DNA from: Desulfovibrio sp. | GTDB lineage: Bacteria; Desulfobacterota; Desulfovibrionia; Desulfovibrionales; Desulfovibrionaceae | Assembly (NCBI GenBank): GCA_031281815.1 | Contig: JAITEY010000015.1 | Coordinates: forward strand, 1 to 10,113 | DNA: 10,113 nucleotides | Direction of reading: 5' to 3' | Part shown: piece by piece, positions 1-5,210 of the stretch | How positions within the stretch are numbered: position 1 is the first letter of the stretch | How the letters are laid out: each line of letters starts with the position of its first letter | Translations under genes and position numbers: made by a program | Notes under the pieces: model-generated | Seen by the model: the letters and a program-made list of their open reading frames with translations, nothing else | Database searches by the model: none | Told to the model about the DNA's origin: nothing

Positions 1-630
1 AAAATTTCCATTCCGCCCACCCTGTTGTTTACCGTTCTCGGGTATATTCCGGATGTGAATCTGGCCGTGAGCAGCGACTGCAAACGGGCGGGCGACGTCA
101 TCTATCTTCTGGGGCTTACCCGGTGCGAGACGGGCGGGTCCGAGGCGGCGTCGGAACTGGGCGTCGCGGGCGGTGAAGCGCCTCTGCCGGATGCGGCGAC
201 GGCCCGCGCGCGGTACGCGCTGGTGCATGCCGCCGTGCGCGCGGGGCTGCCGAACGCATGCCACGACCTGTCCGACGGAGGATTGGCCGTCGCTCTGGCC
301 GAGATGTGCATAGGCGGCCGCACGGGCGCGCATGTGGACCTTGAACGCGTGCCCGTGTCCGAAGGCGGGCCGGACGCCGTGCGGGAAACCGTCGCGCTGC
401 TGTACTCCGAATCCGCAAGCCGGCTGCTGCTCACCGTACCCGAGCACAAGACGAAAGACTTTGAGGCCCTGTGCGCGGCAATGCCCGGATGCCGCCTCGG
501 CGTCGACGCCGCGCGCATAGGCGTCGTTACGGCCGGCGACGCCGTGACCTTTGTCGCGGGCGGTTCCGTTGTGCTGGAAGTCGGAGCCGAAGAGGCGGCC
601 CGCGCTTTCAAGGCAACCCTGGATTGGTGA
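1..630 (+). CDS. purL: Phosphoribosylformylglycinamidine synthase (FGAM synthase), C-terminal part
   Basis: The reading frame is open from base 1 and stops with TGA at 628-630, giving the last 209 residues of a protein that begins before the window. It starts with KISIPPTLLFTVLGYIPDV, the entry to the second AIR-synthase-like C-terminal domain of PurL. Further family marks are the GD-x-(V/I)-Y-LLG stretch, ETGGSEAASELG, and CHDLSDGGLAVALAEM with the conserved H-D-L-S-D-G-G (codons from 262). PurL catalyses the ATP- and glutamine-dependent amidation of FGAR to FGAM, step four of purine synthesis in the cytoplasm. The protein ends right after the AIRS_C domain, so the glutaminase (PurQ) must be a separate protein, unlike the long E. 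coli PurL. No U-tract terminator follows. The family call is firm; total length cannot be judged. Confidence 0.93.
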   Translation, partial: KISIPPTLLFTVLGYIPDVNLAVSSDCKRAGDVIYLLGLTRCETGGSEAASELGVAGGEAPLPDAATARARYALVHAAVRAGLPNACHDLSDGGLAVALAEMCIGGRTGAHVDLERVPVSEGGPDAVRETVALLYSESASRLLLTVPEHKTKDFEALCAAMPGCRLGVDAARIGVVTAGDAVTFVAGGSVVLEVGAEEAARAFKATLDW

Positions 631-714
631 AAACCGGCGGGCGCGGCGCGTCCGGGCTCGGATCAGGGCACGGCGGGGGGCTTGGCATTAAGGCAAAAGC
701 CGGTTATAGAAGAA

Positions 715-832
715 TCGGGGTTCCGCCCCGAACTCCGCCGGGTGAACCGTTCGGCCTCACGCTTGTTCAGGCCGGCCGCCGACCCCTCTTCGGGACTTTG
801 CCCCGCCTCCGTTGACCGGGGTTCCGCCCCGG
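715..832. repeat. Two copies of a GC-rich intergenic hairpin (GGGGTTCCGCCCCG)
   Basis: The 14-mer GGGGTTCCGCCCCG occurs at 717-730 and 818-831. Each copy folds into a perfect 6-bp stem with a TTCCG loop: TCGGGG/CCCCGA at 715-731 and CCGGGG/CCCCGG at 816-832. A weaker version (CGGG...CCCG) lies between them at 791-805. Neither stem is followed by a T-run, so a classical intrinsic terminator is not supported. The pair fills much of the purL-pilZ gap and resembles dispersed intergenic palindromic elements of GC-rich genomes. A role in mRNA 3'-end protection or attenuation is inference only. Confidence 0.6.
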
Positions 833-907
833 ATCGCCGCATATACAACGCGCTGAAACATCCGGCGGGGGCGCAGGGATGCATCAGCGTTTTCAGGAGC
901 ATATATT

Positions 908-1348
908 GTGAAATTCCTCCCAGAACAGCCCGCCGACGACAACAAACGTCGTTATCTCCGCCTGCCGCGCCCGTATCGCGTGCAGGCGCGCGAACTGGTT
1001 TTTCCCATAGCCAAAGACCCGCTCATAGACGCCGAATGCACGGATATAGGCAAGGGCGGGCTCTGCGTGGAAGCCGCCCGCCCGTTGCCTGTGGGCACCC
1101 GTCTGCACATCAACGTGCATATCCCTCTGTTGAACAAGTTTTCCGGCGCGTTTTTCAAAGTCTACGAAAACGACAGTGAGCAGTTTTTCCAGGCCGTCGC
1201 CGATGTGGCCTGGTCGCGCGACGCGGGCGGACGCTCGCTCATGGGCCTGCGCTTCGTCAATGCCGACGAGGACCTGTGCAAGGCGCTGGGCAAACTGGTG
1301 GACGACGCCTTTCGGAACATGCAGAAGGGAAAGAAAACGCCGCTGTGA
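908..1348 (+). CDS. PilZ-domain protein (putative c-di-GMP receptor)
   Basis: This 146-aa protein consists almost entirely of one PilZ domain. The N-terminal arginine motif RRYLR (R14 and R18, RxxxR) is followed by the second binding motif TDIGKGGLCVE (D46-x-G48-xx-G51). Then comes a beta-barrel-like stretch with GTRLHINVHIP and the late GLRF strand. PilZ domains bind cyclic di-GMP and act as cytosolic effectors or adaptors for motility, exopolysaccharide or transcription. The usual serine of [DN]xSxxG is glycine here, which may alter affinity. The start is GTG at 908, chosen because AGGAG (895-899) lies 8 nt upstream and the RxxxR motif falls near the N terminus as in stand-alone PilZ proteins. 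No partner gene is adjacent; a GGDEF/EAL enzyme lies 4 kb downstream. The target is unknown. Confidence 0.85.
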   Translation: MKFLPEQPADDNKRRYLRLPRPYRVQARELVFPIAKDPLIDAECTDIGKGGLCVEAARPLPVGTRLHINVHIPLLNKFSGAFFKVYENDSEQFFQAVADVAWSRDAGGRSLMGLRFVNADEDLCKALGKLVDDAFRNMQKGKKTPL

Positions 1349-1358
1349 CCGGTAATTC

Positions 1359-1408
1359 GGCGTGCGAGCCTTGCAACGTTGACGTTTGCACGCCTCCGGC
1401 GGCCGGAG
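1359..1408. other. Two adjacent inverted repeats after the PilZ gene
   Basis: GGCGTGC (1359-1365) pairs with GCACGCC (1388-1394), enclosing a nested AACGT/ACGTT palindrome at 1375-1386. Directly after it CTCCGG (1394-1399) pairs with CCGGAG (1403-1408) over a 3-nt loop. They lie 11-60 nt after the PilZ stop codon, where a transcript end is plausible, but there is no T-run. They could be a Rho-independent-like 3' structure or an operator. The structure is visible; the function is inferred. Confidence 0.4.
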
Positions 1409-1494
1409 CGGAGCCCCGAGACACACGGCTGCACTTCAAAGCCTGAAGACCCTTGCCGCCCCGCAACGGACGTGCCGTGGAGCAGGAGGTACGG

Positions 1495-1572
1495 ATGGAT
1501 ACGTACCCACCGCTTCAGGCGCACCGTCCTGAGCATATGCCCGCGAAAAATAATCGGTATTCCCTAATTTGA
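1495..1572 (+). CDS. Short ORF (25 aa), possible 5' remnant of a disrupted gene
   Basis: An ATG at 1495 is preceded by a full AGGAGG (1484-1489) at 5-nt spacing, one of the best ribosome binding sites in the window. The frame reads MDTYPPLQAHRPEHMPA and stops at TGA 1570-1572. Its first 17 codons are host-like in GC content; the last eight run into the AT-rich block starting near 1545, and the stop overlaps the -35 box of the next gene's promoter. The simplest reading is the front end of a host gene cut by the AT-rich block, but a genuine leader peptide is possible. No family is recognised. Confidence 0.3.
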   Translation: MDTYPPLQAHRPEHMPAKNNRYSLI

Positions 1573-1597
1573 CAAACCAGGGGATATTGCGTACTAT
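1569..1597 (+). promoter_or_regulatory. Strong sigma-70-type promoter for the 163-aa ORF
   Basis: TTGACA (1569-1574) is a perfect -35 box, followed by a 17-nt spacer and TACTAT (1592-1597), a 5-of-6 match to TATAAT. Transcription would start near 1603-1605, right at the AGGAGG (1604-1609) that lies 6 nt before the ATG at 1616. The mRNA leader would therefore be only about a dozen nucleotides. Confidence 0.75.
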
Positions 1598-1615
1598 TGT
1601 ATCAGGAGGTCAGCT

Positions 1616-2107
1616 ATGGAAATATCTATTAAATTGCTGACTCAAGAGGCAAAAGAATTATTTGAATGCATCAAAATTTTTGATAATTTACATTGTATTA
1701 TGGATAATCTGCAAAGAATACCACACGAGAATAAAGAAAAAATTGAACAATTGTATTTATTTGTAAATACAGTATTTATTGATTATCATAATTTTGTAGC
1801 GTCCATGATACAGCCTGTGATAAAAGCCTGCGAGGAAGGTGCTCAAGCACAAAATGTATCATTATTCGCTGAGACTGAGGCCGGCGAAGAATTTCGGATT
1901 AATCCCGGTTCAAAAAATATAACCTCAAACCTCGTGCGTTGCTGTAAAATCAGCGATATATTTTTTTACTATCGGGCTGTAGTTTACTTTCCTGAAAAAA
2001 ATTTTGAAGAGTTGACAAGACATTTTAATACTATATTTTATGCGCAAATAGGTATGATTCATGTTGTATGGCGAGACATGGGTAAAATACTATCTCTACT
2101 TAAATAG
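1616..2107 (+). CDS. Hypothetical 163-aa protein, AT-rich orphan
   Basis: I do not recognise a family. The protein starts at ATG 1616 behind AGGAGG with 6-nt spacing and a near-consensus promoter, and ends with TAG followed directly by TAA. It has no signal peptide and no clear membrane segment. The first ~75 residues look helical and amphipathic (EAKELFECIKIFDNLHCIMD), followed by an acidic stretch (FAETEAGEEF). The C-terminal half is rich in aromatic residues (DIFFYYRAVVYFPEKNFEEL). Five cysteines are scattered with no CxxC pattern. Codon use is strongly AT-biased against flanking genes, implying transfer. It is convergent with the two antitoxin-like genes downstream, with 159 nt between the stop codons. 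It could be their partner, perhaps a toxin, but that rests only on proximity. It is very likely a real gene given promoter, ribosome binding site and length. Confidence 0.75.
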   Translation: MEISIKLLTQEAKELFECIKIFDNLHCIMDNLQRIPHENKEKIEQLYLFVNTVFIDYHNFVASMIQPVIKACEEGAQAQNVSLFAETEAGEEFRINPGSKNITSNLVRCCKISDIFFYYRAVVYFPEKNFEELTRHFNTIFYAQIGMIHVVWRDMGKILSLLK

Positions 2108-2125
2108 TAAATAGTGCTGTAAAAA

Positions 2126-2220
2126 GCTGTCGACGGCGCGTACGGGCCGGATGTTGTCGAAGCCGTCTGGGAATTTCAAAAAGCACAGGTTTCGACGTTG
2201 ACGTCATTGCAGGGCAGTAA
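2126..2220 (+). pseudogene. Frameshifted fragment of a peptidoglycan-binding (PG_binding_1) domain
   Basis: From 2126 one frame reads AVDGAYGPDVVEAVWEFQKA. This matches the PG_binding_1 signature (vDG-x-yGp...AV-x-x-FQ-x-A) seen in muramidases, amidases and other wall hydrolases. At 2186-2188 the homology moves to the neighbouring frame, continuing GFDVDVIAGQ (compare G-x-x-V-D-G-I-x-G-P in intact domains) to a TAA at 2218-2220; a one-base deletion explains the shift. A TAA at 2120-2122 cuts the frame just upstream, so there is no start codon and the first helix of the domain is missing. The fragment is GC-rich like the host, inside the AT-rich block. I infer a relic of a wall-hydrolase or phage-lysin gene. 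Confidence 0.6.
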
Positions 2221-2266
2221 CCTTAACAAAACACAACCATGCATCCCGCAATATGCCTCGCCTCCC

Positions 2267-2824
2267 CTACCCTAAGTCCGTGCGGTGGTCAACCTCGGCA
2301 GCCTGCTTGCAATCTTCCGGCTCAGGCTCGCGGGATCTGTCCGCACGCACCGCCTGCATGGGAATCGGCTTGTCCGACTCTGTTGTTTCCCATGCGCGGC
2401 AACGCGCGTCGGTGAGGACTTCCCCAAGCGCGGCGGAAACATACTTGTCAACTATTTTTTTGATTACTTCTCTTTCTTCCGGCGACAGCGACATAAAAAT
2501 CGGTGTTTTGAGACTGATATATTCCGATACTTCGCCCATAAATAAACGTGATTTGCGGTTAAGTAATATTTCCTCGTCATTTGCATCACATGTATAGACG
2601 TGTGAGCTCCGCAATTCCGGTCCCCAGGAACCTTTAATATACGTTTTTCCGGAAATAGTCTTCCCACTGTTAAGATACATCGCTTTATCACACAGCCATA
2701 AGAGGGCGCGAAGTTTGTGTTCTCCAATTATACCGAGGGGAGACATATCAACTATCATGTGGGTCATCTCACGAAACTTGTTTTCACCGAGTTTTTCGAT
2801 AACATCCTGCATAAAGCGCTGCAT
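2267..2824 (-). CDS. Panacea/SocA-like (DUF4065) antitoxin-type protein, copy A
   Basis: This 185-aa protein has the layout of the Panacea (DUF4065) family. An early helix, KLRALLWLCDKAMYL, stands where the family has 'K-L-L-Y-F-A-D'. It is followed by GKTISGKTYIKGSWGP, corresponding to 'G-r-x-I-t-G-x-x-Y-x-x-x-x-x-G-P', and by a C-terminal SPEEREVIKKIVDKY helix ending in AW...IPM. Panacea proteins are known as promiscuous antitoxins and, in Caulobacter SocA, as a proteolytic adaptor for its toxin. The start ATG (2824) has AAGGAG 7 nt upstream. The core (to about residue 159, MQAV) is clearly homologous to copy B upstream. After that comes a charged, GC-rich tail of about 26 residues (RSREPEPEDCKQ...) that copy B lacks and that may be read from older host sequence. 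No toxin is recognised beside it. The family call comes from motif memory and was not searched. Confidence 0.72.
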   Translation of the reverse strand: MQRFMQDVIEKLGENKFREMTHMIVDMSPLGIIGEHKLRALLWLCDKAMYLNSGKTISGKTYIKGSWGPELRSSHVYTCDANDEEILLNRKSRLFMGEVSEYISLKTPIFMSLSPEEREVIKKIVDKYVSAALGEVLTDARCRAWETTESDKPIPMQAVRADRSREPEPEDCKQAAEVDHRTDLG

Positions 2825-2906
2825 AATTCTGCTCCTTAAAATTTAACAAACACGTTGAACAAAAAAATTTGATTCACTCCTATCGACACGAATTACTACA
2901 AATTTT

Positions 2907-3377
2907 CTATGGTTGTCGTTCAAGGACAGCCTGCATGGGAATCAGTTTGTTCAATTCTGTTATTTCCCAAGCGCGGCAGCGCGCGATGCGACGAACCTCC
3001 TCAAGCGTCGCTGCCGCATACAACGCAACAGTGTGCAGAATAATTTCCTGTTCTTCAGGGGCGAGCGAAAAACATTCAGGCTCCCGCAGGCTAATATATT
3101 CGCGCTCTTCTTCACTGAATAGCCGCGACGGGCGATACGTCAGCACTTCCTCATTCTCGAAATCAGTTTTTCCTATATAGAAATGTTCAGGGTCAGGCCC
3201 GAATATTTTCTTAATGTATATTTTATGGGAAATAGTTTTACCGCATTGAAGATAATTAGCCTTATCGCACAGCCATAAAAGAGTACGCAGTTTATTTTCT
3301 CCAACAATACCGAAAGTAGAAAGATGAACAATATGGTGGAGCGTCTCGAAATACTTGTATATGTTATATACTGACAT
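2907..3377 (-). CDS. Panacea/SocA-like (DUF4065) antitoxin-type protein, copy B
   Basis: This 156-aa paralogue of copy A is encoded upstream of it on the same strand, with 82 nt between them, so they are probably co-transcribed. Shared landmarks are GI(V/I)GE(N/H)KLR(T/A)LLWLCDKA, GKTIS, YIK, GP, SRLF, EYISL, PEE(Q/R)E, ARCRAWE and the terminal IPMQAV; then only LERQP before TAG. At DNA level the 3' ends share exact stretches such as GCCTGCATGGGAATC (2352-2366 and 2929-2943), indicating tandem duplication. I chose ATG 3377 over the in-frame TTG at 3389 because GAGAGGA lies just in front of the ATG. The expected role is binding and neutralising, or escorting to a protease, a partner protein. 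Duplicates with divergent middle regions (HFYIGKTDFENEEV versus HVYTCDANDEEI) could have different partners. Confidence 0.72.
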   Translation of the reverse strand: MSVYNIYKYFETLHHIVHLSTFGIVGENKLRTLLWLCDKANYLQCGKTISHKIYIKKIFGPDPEHFYIGKTDFENEEVLTYRPSRLFSEEEREYISLREPECFSLAPEEQEIILHTVALYAAATLEEVRRIARCRAWEITELNKLIPMQAVLERQP

Positions 3378-3494
3378 GAATCCTCTCAAAAAAGACTACG
3401 CATCTCTCTTTGTACAGTTTCGACAATATGCAGAAAAGAACCTTTTCTCCATCTTTTACATTCACAATATATAGACTGTTTTTTGGAAAAAAAG

Positions 3495-3523
3495 ACTATA
3501 ATAAGCGCAGAAAAATGCATAAA
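3495..3523 (-). promoter_or_regulatory. Candidate promoter for the antitoxin-like pair
   Basis: Read on the minus strand, TTTATG (3523-3518) and TATAGT (3500-3495) are separated by 17 nt. The -10 box is good and the -35 box weak. Initiation near 3488 would give a leader of about 110 nt. The 12-bp tandem repeat at 3525-3548 abuts the -35 box on its upstream side, where an activator or repressor could bind. Other AT-rich alternatives such as TATATT (3471-3466) cannot be excluded. Confidence 0.3.
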
Positions 3524-3524
3524 A

Positions 3525-3548
3525 GCGTATACTGCAGCGTATACTGCA
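3525..3548. repeat. Perfect 12-bp tandem repeat (GCGTATACTGCA x2)
   Basis: GCGTATACTGCA occurs at 3525-3536 and 3537-3548 without interruption. The unit contains the palindrome GTATAC, and the junction creates an inverted repeat TGCAG-CGTATA-CTGCA (3533-3548). GTATAC appears once more at 3748-3753. Placement just upstream of the candidate promoter of the antitoxin-like pair suggests a protein-binding site (inference). Confidence 0.6.
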
Positions 3549-3832
3549 CAGTGCGATGACGCGTGTGAAAATAGTCCGTTTGCAGAGTTACGTCAATGCC
3601 GCCCTGCCTGTAAATCTCGAGAGGAGCGCCCTATGTATGGGCGCATAGAAATAACTACCTGAAATAGTAAACTTTTTCAGAGCAGGCGCGAACTCTGAAA
3701 TTATACCTGCAACATGGCGCTTTTATTAATTTTTTACGCTGCCGTCAGTATACGGATGCGTATTCTCCGAGCTACGCCTGCTGCGCGCAAAAACTTCCGG
3801 CCAAAACCCGCGCGTTACCGGCATTCCGCCTT

Positions 3833-3861
3833 TTGACCTTGGGAAAGCATCCTGCTATACA
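3833..3861 (+). promoter_or_regulatory. Sigma-70-type promoter for the lytic transglycosylase gene
   Basis: TTGACC (3833-3838), a 17-nt spacer and TATACA (3856-3861) match the sigma-70 consensus in five of six and four of six positions. Initiation near 3868 would give a leader of about 60 nt before the ATG at 3927. There is no competing gene between it and the start. Confidence 0.6.
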
Positions 3862-3926
3862 GACGGAAACTCTAGGAAACGGGCGCAGTGTACGGCGGGC
3901 CGTCTGCCGCGCCCCGGAGCCGTTGA

Positions 3927-5108
3927 ATGAATAGTGTTTGTGTGCGCGCGTCAATCGTATGTTTCGTTGCTCTTCTGCTGTTGCCCGCCTGCGGAGGCGG
4001 AGCGGCCGGGCGCGGCGGGAGCGCGCCCGGTGTTGCCGAACGCAGAGCCGGGATCGACCCCGTACAGCCGACGGTCGCAAGCGGCGCCGCCCAGCCGGAT
4101 GCCGGCCCGGTGGAAGCGGAAGACGCCGAGCAGGCGTCCCTTGTCGCGGGAAACGCGAAAAAGGCCGGGAAAGCCGCCGCCGGGCCGGGCGCTGCCGCCG
4201 GGAAACAAAGCCCGAGCCCGGCCGCCGGAAAACACGCCTCCGGCCCAAGCGCCGCCGCGGACTGGTCCCCGTTGCTGCACAAACTGCGCAACGACCCGGC
4301 TGCCGCCGGCCTGGACATCTGGTTTCAAGGGCTTCCCGCATACTCGCCGCAACCGATGGGAACAAAAATCAAAGAACTCTTCACCTCGGCCTTCATGCGC
4401 AAGCGCCCGCCTGACGACGGCAGACCCAAAGGGCCGAGACCGCGCATTTACCGCAACGTAGTCACCGTCGAAAATATCGGCAAGTGCCGGGATTTTCTCA
4501 ATGCCCATGCCGCCGTCTTCGACGCCGAGGAAAAAAAATACCCTGTTCCCCGAGAGATCCTGGTATCCCTGCTTTTCGTGGAAACCCGCCTGGGCGTTTT
4601 CACGGGCAAGGAAAACGCCTTCTGGAGTCTCGCCTGCATGGCGGCCGCCGACTCCCCCGAACGCGTGCAGGGCGGACTTGCCGGCATACCCCTGGCAAAG
4701 CGGCATGACGCCTGGCTGCGGGCGCGGCTCAAGGAAAAGTCCGAATGGGCCTACAAGGAGATGCGCGCCCTGCTGCTCTTCTGCCGGGACAACCGGATCA
4801 ATCCCCTCACGGTGCCGGGTTCCGTATACGGCGCCATAGGCATCTGCCAGTTCATGCCGACGAACTTGGCACGCTATGCCGACGACGGCGACGGCGACGG
4901 CGTCGTCAATCTTTTTTCCGAGGCCGATGCCGTATTCAGCGCGGCCCGCTACCTGACGCGGCACGGCTGGAAGGCCGAACTCGGCGTCGAAGGCCGGCGC
5001 AACGTGCTGAAACGCTACAACAACCTCAATATTTACGCCGACACCATCCTGACCTTGGCCGAATCCCTGCGGACCGGTCAACTCATGTCCGGCCCGCCGG
5101 CGAACTGA
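3927..5108 (+). CDS. MltB-family membrane-bound lytic murein transglycosylase (lipoprotein)
   Basis: This 393-aa protein cleaves the glycan strands of peptidoglycan, forming 1,6-anhydromuropeptides. Residues 1-22 are a lipoprotein signal with lipobox LPAC (Cys22). The +2 glycine argues for outer-membrane sorting. An Ala/Gly/Pro-rich linker of about 90 residues follows, then the SLT_2 (MltB/Slt35-type) domain to the end. The catalytic glutamate lies in LLFVETRLGVFTGKENAFW (E219, the E-T-R-x-G motif). VYGAIGICQFMP (300-311) and DDGDGDGVVNLF match the substrate groove and the EF-hand-like calcium loop of Slt35. No C-terminal PG-binding domain is present. The start ATG has GGAG 7 nt upstream and a sigma-70 promoter further up. 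The gene stands alone, 245 nt before the next operon. The long low-complexity linker is unusual compared with E. coli MltB and presumably spans the periplasm. Confidence 0.92.
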   Translation: MNSVCVRASIVCFVALLLLPACGGGAAGRGGSAPGVAERRAGIDPVQPTVASGAAQPDAGPVEAEDAEQASLVAGNAKKAGKAAAGPGAAAGKQSPSPAAGKHASGPSAAADWSPLLHKLRNDPAAAGLDIWFQGLPAYSPQPMGTKIKELFTSAFMRKRPPDDGRPKGPRPRIYRNVVTVENIGKCRDFLNAHAAVFDAEEKKYPVPREILVSLLFVETRLGVFTGKENAFWSLACMAAADSPERVQGGLAGIPLAKRHDAWLRARLKEKSEWAYKEMRALLLFCRDNRINPLTVPGSVYGAIGICQFMPTNLARYADDGDGDGVVNLFSEADAVFSAARYLTRHGWKAELGVEGRRNVLKRYNNLNIYADTILTLAESLRTGQLMSGPPAN

Positions 5109-5210
5109 CGAGCAATGTTGCCCCGCGCGATTGTACACAAAAAACACACCAGCATGCAAAAATACCCGATGCGACGGTTGCACGCTGGAAGATAAAACAA
5201 TCAACAGGAC

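Larger units (their letters stand above)
1545..3550. other. AT-rich accessory block between GC-rich host genes
   Basis: Base composition changes abruptly from GC-rich to AT-rich near 1545 and gradually back between about 3550 and 3780. The block carries an unrecognised ORF, a short GC-rich relic (2126-2220) and two paralogous antitoxin-like genes. Codon use in the 163-aa ORF (TTA, AAA, ATA, ATT) is unlike that of all flanking genes, a sign of horizontal acquisition. No integrase, transposase, tRNA or convincing flanking direct repeat was found, so the mechanism and exact ends cannot be given. Confidence 0.6.
3378..3926. other. Gene-free region between the antitoxin-like pair and the transglycosylase gene
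   Basis: No credible protein gene lies here. It holds the presumed divergent control regions of both neighbours and the transition back to GC-rich DNA. Visible structures include a perfect hairpin GCGCCC/GGGCGC (3626-3631 with 3639-3644, 7-nt loop). A second perfect inverted repeat is TTTCAGAG/CTCTGAAA (3675-3682 with 3693-3700, 10-nt loop), and a third is ATACG/CGTAT (3750-3754 with 3759-3763). The 11-mer AAAAAAGACTA occurs at 3388-3398 and again exactly 100 nt later at 3488-3498. The hairpins at 3626-3700 lack T-runs; a small RNA or operator sites are possible but unproven. Confidence 0.45.

Noticed and set aside
682..697. TTGGCATTAAGGCAAA as a sigma-54 (-24/-12) site
   Set aside because: The GG and GC doublets are not 10 nt apart as sigma-54 sites require.
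812..847. TTGACC ... TATACA as a promoter for the PilZ gene
   Set aside because: The boxes are 24 nt apart and a hairpin fills the spacer; this is far from the 16-18 nt needed for a sigma-70 promoter.
3378..3389. TTG start at 3389 for antitoxin-like copy B
   Set aside because: The ATG at 3377 has GAGAGGA just in front, and this motif would be inside the coding region if the TTG were used.
1558..3838. Similar strings TATTCCCTAATTTGACA (1558-1574) and CATTCCGCCTTTTGACC (3822-3838) as attachment-site repeats flanking the block
   Set aside because: About two thirds identity, and most of the match is the shared -35 promoter box; not convincing as a target duplication.
5085..5110. CCGGC/GCCGG palindrome at the end of the transglycosylase gene as a terminator
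   Set aside because: The loop is only 2 nt, it lies within the coding region and no T-run follows.
3951..5204. Long minus-strand open frame (417 codons) opposite the transglycosylase gene
   Set aside because: It mirrors a clearly coding + strand gene of high GC; its translation shows no family and it is an antisense shadow.
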